This document shows, one piece after another, positions 7,860-18,001 of a stretch of DNA of 64,000 bases. Numbering within the stretch: position 1 is the first letter of the stretch; each line of letters begins with the position of its first letter. The position numbers and the translations under genes are program-made. A model generated the notes under the pieces. It did not search any database and was not told the origin of the DNA. It saw nothing but the letters and a program-made list of their open reading frames with translations. This DNA comes from Enterobacter quasihormaechei (GTDB taxonomy: Bacteria; Pseudomonadota; Gammaproteobacteria; Enterobacterales; Enterobacteriaceae). The stretch spans positions 186,001-250,000 of the forward strand of contig NZ_SJON01000001.1 of assembly GCF_004331385.1 (NCBI RefSeq), given 5' to 3'.

Positions 7860-10270
7860 TTGCCCGCTGGTTCTGGCGCGAATGGCGCTCGCCCTCGCTG
7901 CTGATTGTCTGGCTGGCGTTGAGCCTGGCGGTGGCCTGCGTGCTGGCGCTCGGCAGCGTCAGCGATCGCATGGAAAAAGGGCTTAGCCAGCAGAGCCGCG
8001 AATTTATGGCGGGGGACCGGGCGCTGCAAAGTTCCCGACCCGTCCCGCCGGGCTGGATAGAAGAAGCGCGCAAGGAAGGGCTGAAGGTAGGGGAGCAAAT
8101 CACCTTCCAGACCATGACCTTTGCGGGCGACACGCCGCAGCTTGCCAGCGTGAAGGCCGTGGATGACATCTACCCGATGTACGGCGAGCTACAAACCAGC
8201 CCGCCGGGGCTAAAACCGGCCTCCGGTACGGTATTGCTGGCTTCGCGTCTGATGGCGCTTCTTAACCTGAAGCCCGGCGACAGTATTGACGTTGGCGATG
8301 CCACTCTGAAAATTGCCGGGGAAGTGGTGCAGGAGCCCGATTCCGGCTTTAACCCGTTCCAGCTCGCGCCGCGCCTGCTGATGAACACCGCCGATGTCGC
8401 GAAAACCAACGCCGTCCAGCCTGGAAGCCGCGTCACCTGGCGCTATAAGTTTGGCGGTACGCCCGCACAGCTGGAGGCGTATGAAAAATGGCTTCTGCCG
8501 CAGCTCAAGCCGGAACATCGCTGGTACGGGCTGGAGCAGGATGAAGGGGCGCTCGGCAAATCTCTTGAACGTTCCCAGCAGTTCCTGCTGCTGTCGGCGC
8601 TGTTAACCCTGCTGCTGGCCGTTGCGGCCGTCGCCGTGGCGATGGGGCACTACTGCCGCAGCCGTTACGATCTGGTGGCGATCCTCAAAACCCTCGGCGC
8701 GGGTCGGGCGCAGCTGCGCAAGCTGATTGTCGGCCAGTGGCTGATGGTGCTGGCGCTGTCGGCCATTACCGGCGGAGCGATCGGGCTGCTGTTTGAAAAA
8801 CTGCTGATGGTGCTGCTCAAACCGGTACTGCCCGCCGCGCTGCCGCCAGCCAGCCTCTGGCCGTGGCTGTGGGCCATTGGCGCGATGACGGTGATCTCCC
8901 TGCTGGTGGGGCTGCGCCCGTACCGGCTGCTGCTCGCCACCCAGCCGCTGCGCGTGCTGCGCCGCGACGTGGTGGCCAACGTCTGGCCAATGAAGTTCTA
9001 CCTGCCGGTGATTATTGCGGTGGCGGTCGGGCTGCTGGCCTGGCTGATGGGCGGCAGTACACTGCTGTGGGCGGTGCTGGCGGGTGCGGTCGTGCTGGCG
9101 CTGCTGTGCGGCGCGCTGGGCTGGGTGCTGCTCAGCCTGCTAAAAAAGCTGACGGTGAAATCGCTGCCGGTGCGTCTGGCGATTAATCGTCTGCTGCATC
9201 AGCCGTGGTCCACACTCAGCCAGCTTTCGGCGTTCTCGCTGTCGTTTATGCTGCTGGCGCTCCTGCTGGTGCTGCGCGGGGATCTGCTGGATCGCTGGCA
9301 GCAGCAGCTTCCGCCGGAAAGCCCGAACTATTTTCTGATCAACATCGCGCCCGAGCAGGTGACGCCGCTGAAGGGCTTCCTGTCCGAGCATCACATTATT
9401 CCCGAGTCGTTCTATCCGATCGTGCGTGCCCGCCTGACGCAGATCAACGGCCAGTCGACGGAAGGAAACAAAGACGAATCGCTCAACCGAGAGCTGAACC
9501 TGACCTGGCAGGAGAAGCGTCCGGACCATAACCCGATCGTCGCCGGCACCTGGCCGCCAAAGGCGGGGGAAGTGTCGATGGAGGAGGGGCTGGCGAAGCG
9601 TCTGAACGTGGGGCTGGGCGACAGCGTGACCTTTACCGGCGACACGCAGGATTTCAGCGCCAAAGTGACCAGCCTGCGCAAGGTGGACTGGGAAAGCCTG
9701 CGGCCAAACTTCTTCTTCATTTTCCCGCCGGGCGCGCTGGACGGACAGCCCCAGAGCTGGCTGACCAGCTTCCGCTGGGAAAACGGCAACGGCATGCTGA
9801 CGCAGCTTAACCGGGAGTTTCCGACGGTGAGCCTGCTGGATATCGGCGCGATCCTCAAACAGGTCGGGCAGGTGCTGGAGCAGGTGAGCCGCGCGCTGGA
9901 GGTGATGGTGGTGCTGGTGACGATCTGCGGCATATTGCTGCTGCTGGCGCAGGTGCAGGTCGGCATGCGCCAGCGGCATCAGGAGCTGGTGGTCTACCGC
10001 ACGCTGGGCGCCGGTAAGCGACTGCTGCGCGCCACGCTGTGGAGCGAGTTTGCGCTGCTTGGGCTGGTGGCGGGGCTGGTGGCGGCCATCGGTGCGGAAA
10101 CCGCGCTGGCGGTGCTCCAGACGAAAGTCTTCGACTTCCCGTGGGAGCCTGACTGGCGGCTGTGGGTAACGCTGCCCGTCTGCGGCGCCGTGCTGCTGTC
10201 CCTGTGCGGCGGCTGGCTCGGCACCCGTCTGTTGAAAGGTAAAGCGCTGTTCCGCCAGTTTGTCAGCTAG
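7856..10270 (+). CDS. ybbP: FtsX-like ABC permease YbbP
   Basis: Inner-membrane protein of 804 aa. One N-terminal helix (SLLIVWLALSLAVACVLALG) is followed by a large periplasmic domain and then two FtsX-type three-to-four-helix modules (about 240-410 and 690-800), with a second soluble region between. This is the MacB-like mechanotransmission layout. With YbbA it probably moves a hydrophobic or envelope substrate rather than importing nutrients. The length equals the E. coli protein. Confidence 0.92.
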   Translation: MIARWFWREWRSPSLLIVWLALSLAVACVLALGSVSDRMEKGLSQQSREFMAGDRALQSSRPVPPGWIEEARKEGLKVGEQITFQTMTFAGDTPQLASVKAVDDIYPMYGELQTSPPGLKPASGTVLLASRLMALLNLKPGDSIDVGDATLKIAGEVVQEPDSGFNPFQLAPRLLMNTADVAKTNAVQPGSRVTWRYKFGGTPAQLEAYEKWLLPQLKPEHRWYGLEQDEGALGKSLERSQQFLLLSALLTLLLAVAAVAVAMGHYCRSRYDLVAILKTLGAGRAQLRKLIVGQWLMVLALSAITGGAIGLLFEKLLMVLLKPVLPAALPPASLWPWLWAIGAMTVISLLVGLRPYRLLLATQPLRVLRRDVVANVWPMKFYLPVIIAVAVGLLAWLMGGSTLLWAVLAGAVVLALLCGALGWVLLSLLKKLTVKSLPVRLAINRLLHQPWSTLSQLSAFSLSFMLLALLLVLRGDLLDRWQQQLPPESPNYFLINIAPEQVTPLKGFLSEHHIIPESFYPIVRARLTQINGQSTEGNKDESLNRELNLTWQEKRPDHNPIVAGTWPPKAGEVSMEEGLAKRLNVGLGDSVTFTGDTQDFSAKVTSLRKVDWESLRPNFFFIFPPGALDGQPQSWLTSFRWENGNGMLTQLNREFPTVSLLDIGAILKQVGQVLEQVSRALEVMVVLVTICGILLLLAQVQVGMRQRHQELVVYRTLGAGKRLLRATLWSEFALLGLVAGLVAAIGAETALAVLQTKVFDFPWEPDWRLWVTLPVCGAVLLSLCGGWLGTRLLKGKALFRQFVS

Positions 10271-10286
10271 TTTACTGACGTGATGA

Positions 10287-10316
10287 TGACGCACCGGCAT
10301 ATCTGCTGGTGCGTCA
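10287..10316 (+). terminator. Hairpin after ybbP
   Basis: A 12-bp stem with one G-T pair (TGACGCACCGGC / GCTGGTGCGTCA) and a 6-nt loop starts 17 bases after the ybbP stop. It lacks a clear T-run, so it may be a weak terminator or a 3'-end stabilising hairpin. Confidence 0.45.
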
Positions 10317-10390
10317 CCGCTTAACGGCACAAATCGTTAATGACCCTGCATTTAGTAGCACAAAACATTAAAAACCCGCCCACACAGCCC

Positions 10391-10429
10391 GAATATTTCC
10401 GGTTAATATTCACCAGCTAAATATTTAGC
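10391..10429. promoter_or_regulatory. Two palindromes upstream of the porin gene
   Basis: GAATATT-7-AATATTC (10391-10411) is a perfect inverted repeat. It is followed five bases later by the perfect 14-bp palindrome GCTAAATATTTAGC (10416-10429). Both lie 24-62 bases before the porin start and are the natural candidates for regulator binding. I cannot name the regulator. Confidence 0.45.
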
Positions 10430-10452
10430 AGCGTGTCTATCAAGGAAAAAGA

Positions 10453-11598
10453 ATGACTATAAGAAAAACAGCGCTGGCGACAACGATCGGCGCAGCAGTG
10501 GCATTGGCTTCTTTCGCATCCCAGGCGGAAATCACTCTTCTGAAACAGGATCCGCAGGCGGGTAACCCGCTGAGCCGCCTGAACTTCACCGTTGGCGGCA
10601 GTATTCGTCCTCAGTTCCAGAACATGACCGGCGATGACGGCAAAAACGGCTACAAGCGTAACGGCTTTGACGGCGGTACCCGCTTCCGTTTCGCGGCAGA
10701 CTACTACCTGTTCGATGACATCAGCTGGATCACTTACTACGAGCTGGGTGTGAACATTCCGGCGCAGTTTAACTGGGATAACCACTACGCCGACGGCGCG
10801 CACGACACCTCACGTCGTATGCTCTACACCGGCCTGAAGAGCGACACCTGGGGCACGCTGACCTTCGGCCAGCAAAACAGCGTGTACTATGATGTGGTGG
10901 GCGCGAAAACCGATATCTGGGACTACGACATGATCGGCCAGGCGCCGGGTAACGGGATCAACGGCGACTACGACGGCTCTTACCGTTCACGCCAGATGCT
11001 GAAGTACAAGAAAACCGTGGGCGATGCGGATATCTATGCATCCTACCTGTTTGAGGACAGTGAATACCTGCCGGGTAACGGCCTGCGCTACAAGCGTAAA
11101 GGCGGCGGCTCGCTGGGTATCGATTACCACCTGACCACCGATCTGACCTGGGGCGCAGCGTGGAACTACACCCGCGCGGACATGCGTAACCCGGACAACG
11201 GCGACAGCAAATCCTACGACCAGAACATTGTCGGTACTGCGCTGAGCTGGACCCCGGATAACTGGACCTTCTCCGCGGGCGGCGGCTGGTATCAGAACTT
11301 CATGACCACCAAAAAAGTGTCCGTTAACGACTACTTCGCCGGTGACGCATGGGGTATTGAATACTTCGCAGGGTACAAATTCCCGGTCGGCCAGTATGCG
11401 GTGAAATCCATCCAGCCTTACTTCATGGGTGACCGCATTGAGTACGTGAACGGCCGTAACTACCAGCGCATCGACAACGGCGTGGGTATCAGCTTCCAGC
11501 TGGACTACGGTTTCCGCGTGGATTACGAACACGTGTTCACCTCCAGCACCGACAACCTGGGCGACATGAACCTGGTGCGTCTGCGTTACGACTTCTAA
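10453..11598 (+). CDS. Outer-membrane porin
   Basis: Protein of 381 aa. A signal peptide (MTIRKTALATTIGAAVALASFASQA) is followed by alternating beta-barrel strands rich in Tyr, Trp and Gly, with the closing strand ending NLVRLRYDF, the terminal Phe needed for BAM recognition. The GTRFRFAADYYLFDDISW and GLKSDTWGTLTFGQQNSVYYD segments resemble the general Gram-negative porin superfamily and include the constriction-type loop 3 region. A strong AAGGAAAAAG site precedes ATG. As I recall, E. coli carries rhs-type DNA after ybbP instead. The substrate is unknown; the upstream palindromes suggest induction. Confidence 0.85.
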   Translation: MTIRKTALATTIGAAVALASFASQAEITLLKQDPQAGNPLSRLNFTVGGSIRPQFQNMTGDDGKNGYKRNGFDGGTRFRFAADYYLFDDISWITYYELGVNIPAQFNWDNHYADGAHDTSRRMLYTGLKSDTWGTLTFGQQNSVYYDVVGAKTDIWDYDMIGQAPGNGINGDYDGSYRSRQMLKYKKTVGDADIYASYLFEDSEYLPGNGLRYKRKGGGSLGIDYHLTTDLTWGAAWNYTRADMRNPDNGDSKSYDQNIVGTALSWTPDNWTFSAGGGWYQNFMTTKKVSVNDYFAGDAWGIEYFAGYKFPVGQYAVKSIQPYFMGDRIEYVNGRNYQRIDNGVGISFQLDYGFRVDYEHVFTSSTDNLGDMNLVRLRYDF

Positions 11599-11608
11599 GT
11601 TGTTTGTT

Positions 11609-11690
11609 CCCCGGTGGCGCTGCGCTTACCGGGGCTACACAAGCACGCGTAGGCCGGGTAAGGCGTAGCCGCCACCCGGCTTTATTTTTC
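11609..11690 (+). repeat. REP element doubling as porin terminator
   Basis: Paired REP units (CCCCGGTGGCGC...TACCGGGG and TAGGCCGGGTAAGGCGTAGCCGCCACCCGGC) end in TTTATTTTT. The second stem plus T-run forms a plausible Rho-independent terminator for the porin and separates it from convergent selU. Confidence 0.75.
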
Positions 11691-12759
11691 AGCGATTAAG
11701 CCATTCGGCAATGTCTTCGAACGTCCCGCGATACACAATTTTCTCCGCCTTTTTCTCCAGCTGATAACCGTACATCGGGTCGTAATAGTCGTTCAGCAGC
11801 GGCACAAGCCAGCTGAAGTGTGCGTCAGTGCTGCCAGTTCGCTGTTGCTCGACGAGCGCGGCGTCCAGCAGGGCGGTAAACTCCGCGAAGCGTTGCAGCC
11901 CCAGACGGCGACGAATGGCAAAAAGTCCGTGATGCAGGTATTCGCTGTACGCTTTCCAGCCCGCGTCTTCACCGTAGGCGGCAGAAAAGTCCGCCCACAT
12001 ATGGTCGAAGTACTCTTCACGCAGGCGCTCAAGACGAACGTCAAACGGATCCTCGACCACCACGATAGGCGCTTCAGCCATGCGGTCGCGCAGGCACGCC
12101 GGCAGATGGTTGGAGCCAATCATCCGGCCCTCATCTTCCAGCACCCAGCGCGCCGCGTCTTTTTTCAGCAGCTCAACGGCGAGGTGATTTTCAAAGCTCG
12201 CCTGGGAAAGCTGCGGCGTGAGCGTGCGGCCAAACGACGAGCCGCGATGGTGCGCCAGCCCTTCCAGATCGATGCCCTGCGCGTGCTGCTTCACCAGCAG
12301 CGTTTTACCGTTGCCGGTACAGCCGCCGATAAGCACCATCGGCTTTTGCGACTGCTCGACCGTGACCTGAATCGCCGTCTGACGCAGGGCTTTATAGCCG
12401 CCGCGGATCAGCGGGTAATCAACACCCGCCTCCTTAAGCCAGGCCTGGGAGATATGCGAGCGCTGCCCGCCGCGGGCGCAGCAGAGATAGCCCTCGGGGT
12501 GAGCAAGGCTGGCTTCGCGCCAGGCGTTAATGCGCGCCTCCCGCGTCTCGCCGCTCACCAGGCTATGGCCGAGCGCCAGCGCGGCGTCGGGTCCCTGGCG
12601 TTTATAGCAGGTCCCCACGGCGGCACGCTCGTCGTCGTTCATTAAGGGCAGGTTGAGTGCGGCGGGCATCGCACCCTGGGCAAATTCGATCGGCGCGCGA
12701 ACGTCGATTAAAGGGGTATCGGACGCGAGGATCGCGCGATAGTCCGTTCCATCGTTCAT
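11689..12759 (-). CDS. selU: tRNA 2-selenouridine synthase SelU
   Basis: Protein of 356 aa. An N-terminal rhodanese domain has the active-site Cys in the segment [11 protein letters not shown], and a P-loop domain has the Walker A-like GGCTGNGKT (about residue 150). It converts 2-thiouridine at the wobble position of Lys, Glu and Gln tRNAs to 2-selenouridine through a geranylated intermediate. The start MNDGTDYRA at 12759 matches the E. coli N-terminus; the open frame extends 22 codons further without support. In E. coli the allantoin genes lie between selU and purK; here the gap is only 84 bp. Confidence 0.92.
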   Translation of the reverse strand: MNDGTDYRAILASDTPLIDVRAPIEFAQGAMPAALNLPLMNDDERAAVGTCYKRQGPDAALALGHSLVSGETREARINAWREASLAHPEGYLCCARGGQRSHISQAWLKEAGVDYPLIRGGYKALRQTAIQVTVEQSQKPMVLIGGCTGNGKTLLVKQHAQGIDLEGLAHHRGSSFGRTLTPQLSQASFENHLAVELLKKDAARWVLEDEGRMIGSNHLPACLRDRMAEAPIVVVEDPFDVRLERLREEYFDHMWADFSAAYGEDAGWKAYSEYLHHGLFAIRRRLGLQRFAEFTALLDAALVEQQRTGSTDAHFSWLVPLLNDYYDPMYGYQLEKKAEKIVYRGTFEDIAEWLNR

Positions 12760-12843
12760 GGTGATTCCAGAAGAAAACTGAGCAGCAATGGGCGGGAATT
12801 GTACGCCGGGGAAGGGGAAGGTCAACTCCCCGGCGCAGATGTC

Positions 12844-13911
12844 TTAGTTGAGCTTTGACTGTGCCCAGACAATACCGCTTGCGTATTCCGGCGGCAGGAG
12901 AGGGACGATCGCTTCCAGCGTAGCGCTCAGGCGATCCGTGTCGGTATCGTTCAGGTTCAGGTGACCGACCTTACGACCCGGGCGCACCTCTTTGTCATAC
13001 CAGTGCAGGTGCACCAGCGGCAGCTTCAGCCAGTCGTAATTCAGATCGGTGCCGATCAGGTTGATCATCACCGACGGGCTGGTCACTACCGGCTGCGGCA
13101 GAGGCAGATCAGTGATAGCGCGCAGGTGCAGCTCGAACTGGCTGATGGAGGCGCCGTTTTGCGTCCAGTGGCCGCTATTGTGCACGCGCGGCGCCAGCTC
13201 GTTGATCAGCAGGCCCGACGGCGTGACGAAGCACTCCATCGCCATCACGCCCACGTAGCCCAGCTCGTGCATGATGGCGGAGAGCATCTCTTCCGCCTGC
13301 GCCTGCTGGCCAGCGTTCGCCTGCGGGAAGGCAACGCTGGTACGCAGAATGCCGTCCTGATGCAGGTTATGCGTCAGCGGGTAAAACACCGTGCGACCAT
13401 CATGCGCGCGCGCGCCAACCAGCGACACTTCGCCGCTGAAGTTGATGCCCTGCTCAACGATGCATTCGCCGTAGCAGTCGTCCGGCAGCTCGGCGGTGTC
13501 GTTCGCCCGAAGACGCCACTGCCCGCGACCGTCATAGCCGCCGACGCGGCGCTTCACGATCGCCAGTTCGCCCAGCATCGCAAACACATCATCCCACTCG
13601 CTTTTATCAGAGAGCAATTGCCACGGCGCGGTTGCAAGGCCGAGCTTGTCGAACAGCTGCTTTTGCGTGAGACGGTCGGCGATGATCGGGAATACGTCCC
13701 GGTTCACAAAGGCGTTATGGCGCGCCAGCTCGCGGGTCAGGGCGGTTTCCGGCCAGCGTTCAATTTCGGCGGTGATCACGCTCTGATGGAACGGCACGGC
13801 TTCCGGCTCGGCGTCCAGCCCGACGGGCCAGACGGTAATACCCAACGGTTCGCCAGCCTGACGCAGCATGCGGCCAAGCTGACCATTACCCAGAACGCAA
13901 ACCTGCTTCAT
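12844..13911 (-). CDS. purK: N5-carboxyaminoimidazole ribonucleotide synthase PurK
   Basis: ATP-grasp enzyme of 355 aa. The N-terminal [18 protein letters not shown] is the typical PurK start, with central ATP-grasp motifs ([31 protein letters not shown]) and a [14 protein letters not shown] metal-binding segment. It makes N5-CAIR from AIR, bicarbonate and ATP in purine synthesis. Its start overlaps the end of purE by four bases. Confidence 0.96.
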   Translation of the reverse strand: MKQVCVLGNGQLGRMLRQAGEPLGITVWPVGLDAEPEAVPFHQSVITAEIERWPETALTRELARHNAFVNRDVFPIIADRLTQKQLFDKLGLATAPWQLLSDKSEWDDVFAMLGELAIVKRRVGGYDGRGQWRLRANDTAELPDDCYGECIVEQGINFSGEVSLVGARAHDGRTVFYPLTHNLHQDGILRTSVAFPQANAGQQAQAEEMLSAIMHELGYVGVMAMECFVTPSGLLINELAPRVHNSGHWTQNGASISQFELHLRAITDLPLPQPVVTSPSVMINLIGTDLNYDWLKLPLVHLHWYDKEVRPGRKVGHLNLNDTDTDRLSATLEAIVPLLPPEYASGIVWAQSKLN

Positions 13912-14417
13912 GCTGCACCCCGCGGATCTGGGTTATCCAGCACCTCGTCGGTCTGGGCTTTACGCCACTCCGTCAGGCGTTGATGTAACGCTGTATCGTG
14001 CGTCGCCAGGATCTGTGCGGCGAGCAACGCGGCGTTGGCGGCGCCCGCTTTGCCAATCGCCAGCGTACCGACGGGAATACCGCGCGGCATCTGCACAATA
14101 GAGTAAAGGCTATCGACACCGCTTAACGCAGCGCTCTGCACCGGCACGCCCAGCACCGGCACCAGGGTTTTGGCGGCAATCATGCCCGGCAGATGTGCTG
14201 CGCCGCCCGCACCGGCAATAATCACCTCATACCCGTTCTCTTCGGCGCTTTCGGCGAAGCTAAACAGTTTGTCCGGCGTGCGGTGTGCGGAAACCACTTC
14301 AACGTGGTGCGGAACATTCAGGATTTCAAAGATTTCGGCGGCGAACTGCATGGTAGCCCAGTCGCTTTTGGACCCCATCACGATGGCGACACGCGCCGGA
14401 TTATTGCGGGAAGACAT
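13908..14417 (-). CDS. purE: N5-CAIR mutase PurE
   Basis: Protein of 169 aa starting [20 protein letters not shown], with the class I PurE signature SAHRTPDKL and the conserved [11 protein letters not shown] loop that binds the nucleotide. It moves the carboxyl group of N5-CAIR to C4 to give CAIR. It is the first gene of the purEK operon behind a PurR operator. The frame is open well upstream (to 14693), but that part overlaps the operator and has no matching N-terminus. Confidence 0.96.
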   Translation of the reverse strand: MSSRNNPARVAIVMGSKSDWATMQFAAEIFEILNVPHHVEVVSAHRTPDKLFSFAESAEENGYEVIIAGAGGAAHLPGMIAAKTLVPVLGVPVQSAALSGVDSLYSIVQMPRGIPVGTLAIGKAGAANAALLAAQILATHDTALHQRLTEWRKAQTDEVLDNPDPRGAA

Positions 14418-14488
14418 GCGTCTTAAAACTCCTGTGGTGCGGAACACACTGCTTTCGAGGGCACAGAGAATAGCATGTAATACCGGCA

Positions 14489-14504
14489 AGGAAAACGGTT
14501 GCGT
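14489..14504 (-). promoter_or_regulatory. PurR operator of purEK
   Basis: Read on the minus strand the site is ACGCAACCGTTTTCCT, one base from the form I recall for E. coli purEK (ACGCAAACGTTTTCCT). It lies 72 bases before the purE start, where PurR with hypoxanthine or guanine represses. Confidence 0.85.
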
Positions 14505-14536
14505 GGTCGAGAAATGGGCGAAAAGACGGGTGGGCG

Positions 14537-15259
14537 TTAAAACGGGAAGGCGATCAGTTCCACCCCTTCCGGCGTGACTTTTACCATCGAACCTTCGCTG
14601 TGCCATGCCCCTAAAACCACGCGGTGAGCGGGCTCGCCGTTGGCGATAAGGGAGTGCACGTCCGGGCGATGGGTATGGCCGTGGATCAGCCACTGAACGC
14701 GATGCTTTTCCATCACGTTAACCACTGCCTGCGGGTTGACGTCCATAATGGTCATCGATTTGCTGCTGTTGGCGGCTTTGCTGCCCGCGCGCATTCTGGC
14801 GGCGATGCGGTTGCGGATAAACAGCGGCAGGGCGAGGAACACTTTCTGGATCCACGGAGTGTGGACTTTGGCGCGAAACGCCAGATAGCCGGTATCGTCG
14901 GTGCAGAGCGTGTCGCCGTGCATGATCAGCACCTTGCGACCGTAGAGATCGAGCACCTGCTCTTCCGGCAGCAGCGTCATGCCGCTCTCGCGGGCGTAGC
15001 GCTGGCCTATCAGGAAGTCACGGTTGCCGTGAATGAAATAGCAGGGCACGCCGGAATCCACCAGCGCGTGAATGGCGGCTGCCATTTCACGGTGCAGCGG
15101 GTTCGGGTCGTCGTCGCCGATCCAGGCCTCAAACAGGTCGCCCAGAATGTACAGCGCGTCGGCGCTTTTCGCTTCACCGCGTAAAAAACGCAGAAAACCG
15201 GCGGTTATCGCCGGTTCTTCTGTTTGCAGATGCAGGTCTGCAATAAAGAGTGTCGCCAC
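14537..15259 (-). CDS. lpxH: UDP-2,3-diacylglucosamine pyrophosphatase LpxH
   Basis: Calcineurin-like metallophosphoesterase of 240 aa, with the metal-binding motifs DLHL (residue 8), GDLFE, GNRD, HGD and GHTHRP in order. It hydrolyses UDP-2,3-diacylglucosamine to lipid X and UMP, an essential step of lipid A synthesis at the inner face of the membrane. It follows ppiB by only three bases on the same strand, so it is probably co-transcribed. Confidence 0.95.
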   Translation of the reverse strand: MATLFIADLHLQTEEPAITAGFLRFLRGEAKSADALYILGDLFEAWIGDDDPNPLHREMAAAIHALVDSGVPCYFIHGNRDFLIGQRYARESGMTLLPEEQVLDLYGRKVLIMHGDTLCTDDTGYLAFRAKVHTPWIQKVFLALPLFIRNRIAARMRAGSKAANSSKSMTIMDVNPQAVVNVMEKHRVQWLIHGHTHRPDVHSLIANGEPAHRVVLGAWHSEGSMVKVTPEGVELIAFPF

Positions 15260-15262
15260 GAA

Positions 15263-15757
15263 TTACTCGCTGACGGTCACGCTTGTAATCACAACGTCTT
15301 CTTTAGGAACGTCCTGGTGCATACCGCTGCGGCCAGTAGAAACGGCTTTGATCTTGTCGACCACGTCCATCCCTTCAACCACTTCTGCGAATACGCAGTA
15401 GCCCCAGCCTTGCAGGCTTTCGCCAGAGAAGTTCAGGAAGTCGTTGTCCGCTACGTTGATGAAGAACTGTGCGGTTGCAGAGTGTGGCGCCTGAGTACGG
15501 GCCATTGCCAGCGTACCACGGGTGTTTTTCAGGCCGTTGTTCGCTTCGTTTTTGATCGCTTCTTTGGTCTCTTTCTGGCGCATACCAGGCTCGAAACCGC
15601 CGCCCTGGATCATAAAGCCGTTGATCACACGGTGGAAAATAGTGTTGTTGTAGAAACCTTCGCGGCAGTAGTCCAGGAAGTTTTTAACTGTTTCAGGCGC
15701 TTTATCATCAAAGGTTTTGATTACGATATCGCCATGATTAGTGTGGAAAGTAACCAT
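15263..15757 (-). CDS. ppiB: Cytoplasmic peptidyl-prolyl isomerase B (cyclophilin)
   Basis: Cyclophilin of 164 aa without a signal peptide. [15 protein letters not shown] holds the catalytic Arg, and [17 protein letters not shown] and [18 protein letters not shown] are family hallmarks. It catalyses cis-trans isomerisation of Xaa-Pro bonds. It is divergent from cysS and precedes lpxH. Its leader contains the small hairpin GACCCG-TGCT-CGGGTC (15790-15805). Confidence 0.95.
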   Translation of the reverse strand: MVTFHTNHGDIVIKTFDDKAPETVKNFLDYCREGFYNNTIFHRVINGFMIQGGGFEPGMRQKETKEAIKNEANNGLKNTRGTLAMARTQAPHSATAQFFINVADNDFLNFSGESLQGWGYCVFAEVVEGMDVVDKIKAVSTGRSGMHQDVPKEDVVITSVTVSE

Positions 15758-15932
15758 TTTTGCATCCTGTTCCGTTATTGTGGTGCGTCGACCCGTGCTC
15801 GGGTCACATATAGGGGCTTGTTATAGCATAACCACAGGACACGATCACCTTGCATTGTGTGCTGACCGTGCTCCCAATTATGGGTATTATAAGGAACAAA
15901 CAATCCACACACGTGTTTACATGGAATCTTCG

Positions 15933-17318
15933 ATGTTAAAAATCTTTAATACAATGACGCGCCAGAAAGAGGAATTTAAACCTATCCATGCCGGGGAAGT
16001 CGGCATGTACGTGTGTGGTATTACGGTTTACGATCTCTGTCATATCGGCCATGGCCGTACCTTTGTTGCGTTCGACGTGGTGTCACGCTACCTGCGCTTC
16101 CTGGGCTATAACCTGAAGTACGTGCGCAACATCACCGACATCGACGATAAAATCATCAAGCGCGCTAATGAAAACGGCGAAAGCTTCGTCGCGCTGGTGG
16201 ATCGCATGATCGCCGAAATGCACAAGGATTTTGACGCCTTAAATATTCTGCGCCCGGACAGCGAGCCGCGCGCGACCCACCATATCCATGAAATCATTGA
16301 GCTCACCGAAAAGCTGATCGAACGCGGTCACGCCTATGTGGCGGACAACGGTGACGTGATGTTCTCGGTGCCGACGGACCCAACCTACGGTGCGCTTTCC
16401 CGCCAGGATCTGGACCAGCTTCAGGCCGGCGCGCGCGTGGACGTGGTTGACGTGAAGCGTAACCCGATGGACTTCGTGCTGTGGAAGATGTCCAAAGAGG
16501 GCGAGCCGAGCTGGCCATCCCCGTGGGGCGAAGGGCGTCCGGGCTGGCACATTGAATGTTCAGCGATGAACTGCAAGCAGCTGGGCAACCATTTCGACAT
16601 TCACGGCGGCGGTTCGGATCTGATGTTCCCGCACCACGAAAACGAAATCGCGCAGTCCACCTGCGCCCACGGCGGCGAGTACGTGAACTACTGGATGCAC
16701 TCCGGGATGGTGATGGTTGACCGCGAGAAGATGTCTAAATCGCTGGGCAACTTCTTTACCGTGCGCGACGTGCTGAAGTATTACGACGCGGAAACCGTGC
16801 GCTACTTCCTGATGTCTGGTCACTATCGCAGTCAGCTGAACTACAGCGAAGAGAACCTGAAGCAGGCGCGCGCTGCGCTGGAGCGTCTGTACACCGCGCT
16901 GCGCGGCACCGACAAATCTGTGCCTGCGGCGGGCGGCGAAGCATTTGAAGCGCGCTTTGTTGAGGTGATGAACGACGACTTCAACACCCCGGAAGCCTAC
17001 TCCGTGCTGTTCGACATGGCGCGTGAGGTCAACCGCCTGAAGTCAGAAGATATGGCGGCGGCGAATGCGCTGGCGTCTCATCTGCGTAAGCTCTCTTCCG
17101 TGCTCGGCCTGCTGGAGCAGGAGCCGGACGCGTTCCTGCAAAGCGGCGCGCAGGCAGACGACGGCGAAGTGGCAGAAATTGAAGCGCTGATTAAAGCGCG
17201 TCTGGAAGCGCGTCAGGCGAAAGACTGGGCGGCGGCGGATGCGGCGCGTAACCGTCTGAACGAGATGGGCATCATTCTGGAAGACGGCCCGCAGGGGACG
17301 ACCTGGCGTCGTAAGTAA
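15933..17318 (+). CDS. cysS: Cysteinyl-tRNA synthetase
   Basis: Class I aminoacyl-tRNA synthetase of 461 aa, with the HIGH motif HIGHGRT (about residue 31), the KMSKS loop EKMSKS (about 266), and zinc ligands in VCGITVYD (Cys28), ECSAMN and HHENE. ATG 15933 ([11 protein letters not shown]) matches the E. coli start; the 64 preceding open codons are antisense to ppiB and its leader. It charges tRNA-Cys and is essential. It ends in a REP element with terminator. Confidence 0.97.
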   Translation: MLKIFNTMTRQKEEFKPIHAGEVGMYVCGITVYDLCHIGHGRTFVAFDVVSRYLRFLGYNLKYVRNITDIDDKIIKRANENGESFVALVDRMIAEMHKDFDALNILRPDSEPRATHHIHEIIELTEKLIERGHAYVADNGDVMFSVPTDPTYGALSRQDLDQLQAGARVDVVDVKRNPMDFVLWKMSKEGEPSWPSPWGEGRPGWHIECSAMNCKQLGNHFDIHGGGSDLMFPHHENEIAQSTCAHGGEYVNYWMHSGMVMVDREKMSKSLGNFFTVRDVLKYYDAETVRYFLMSGHYRSQLNYSEENLKQARAALERLYTALRGTDKSVPAAGGEAFEARFVEVMNDDFNTPEAYSVLFDMAREVNRLKSEDMAAANALASHLRKLSSVLGLLEQEPDAFLQSGAQADDGEVAEIEALIKARLEARQAKDWAAADAARNRLNEMGIILEDGPQGTTWRRK

Positions 17319-17327
17319 GTCTTTAAT

Positions 17328-17409
17328 GCCCGGTGGCGCTTCGCTGACCGGGCCTACAAAAGCACGACCGTAGGCCGGGTAAGGCGCAGCCGCTACCCGG
17401 CTTTTTTTA
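17328..17409 (+). repeat. REP element and cysS terminator
   Basis: Two REP units (GCCCGGTGGCGCTTCGC...CCGGGC and TAGGCCGGGTAAGGCGCAGCCGCTACCCGGC) end in a run of seven T. The second unit is a good intrinsic terminator for cysS and lies directly against the end of the convergent ybcI. Confidence 0.8.
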
Positions 17410-17928
17410 CCTTCGTTTCCACCACAACATCCCCATCAGCACCGCCCCCGGCAGCCACACCCACAGCAGTTCCGAGATAATGACCTCATGCCCGTACGGC
17501 GTGGTATAGCGCGACAGCGCAAACGGCGCGACCTTGATCACCTGCCACGGCGCAAAGAAGCGCTCGTCTGACCACGGCCACAGCCAGCCGACGCCTTTCC
17601 CGCCGGTGGTAACGGAGTCCAGCAGGCTGTGCGACAGCAACGACACGGTTAAAAACAGCCAGCAGCGCGTCAGGCTGGCCCTGAACCATCGTCGCCCGGC
17701 CAGCATGCAGAGTATCGGCACCACAAAGGCAAACAGTAGCGAATGAGTGAAACCGCGGTGGCCAAAAATATTCCCGTAGGCGACGCCGAATTTAAACGCC
17801 AGTACGTCGGCGTCGGGCAGCATGGCGAGGACGATCCCGGCAAACAGCAGGCGGGGTGGGATGACTTTCGTTCCCAGACCTAAGCCCAGACACAGAGGAA
17901 CGGCAGCGTGGGTGATAACGGTAGGCAT
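17407..17928 (-). CDS. ybcI: Membrane-bound metal-dependent hydrolase YbcI
   Basis: Multi-span membrane protein of 173 aa in the DUF457/YdjM family. It has conserved polar motifs typical of this metal-dependent hydrolase family: MPTVITHAAVPL at the N-terminus, PDADVLAF and GHRGFTHSLLFAF in the middle, and SHSLLDSVTTGGKG. The substrate is unknown; the related LexA-regulated YdjM is thought to remodel membranes. The start at 17928 fits the family; six further codons are open. Confidence 0.85.
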   Translation of the reverse strand: MPTVITHAAVPLCLGLGLGTKVIPPRLLFAGIVLAMLPDADVLAFKFGVAYGNIFGHRGFTHSLLFAFVVPILCMLAGRRWFRASLTRCWLFLTVSLLSHSLLDSVTTGGKGVGWLWPWSDERFFAPWQVIKVAPFALSRYTTPYGHEVIISELLWVWLPGAVLMGMLWWKRR

Positions 17929-18001
17929 TGCATGTATCCATGGCAAATCATGGGAATATAGCAGTGGATCCGCCGCAGTAAACCCGTGTCAAATTCTGAT
18001 T

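Noticed and set aside
9140-10330. 396-aa minus-strand frame opposite ybbP, and similar long frames opposite other GC-rich genes
   Set aside because: Low-complexity His/Gln/Arg-rich translations typical of antisense frames in GC-rich genes; no ribosome sites or family features.
15788-15806. Riboswitch in the ppiB/cysS gap
   Set aside because: Only a small 6-bp hairpin is visible; the sequence lacks the conserved elements of any riboswitch or T-box I know.
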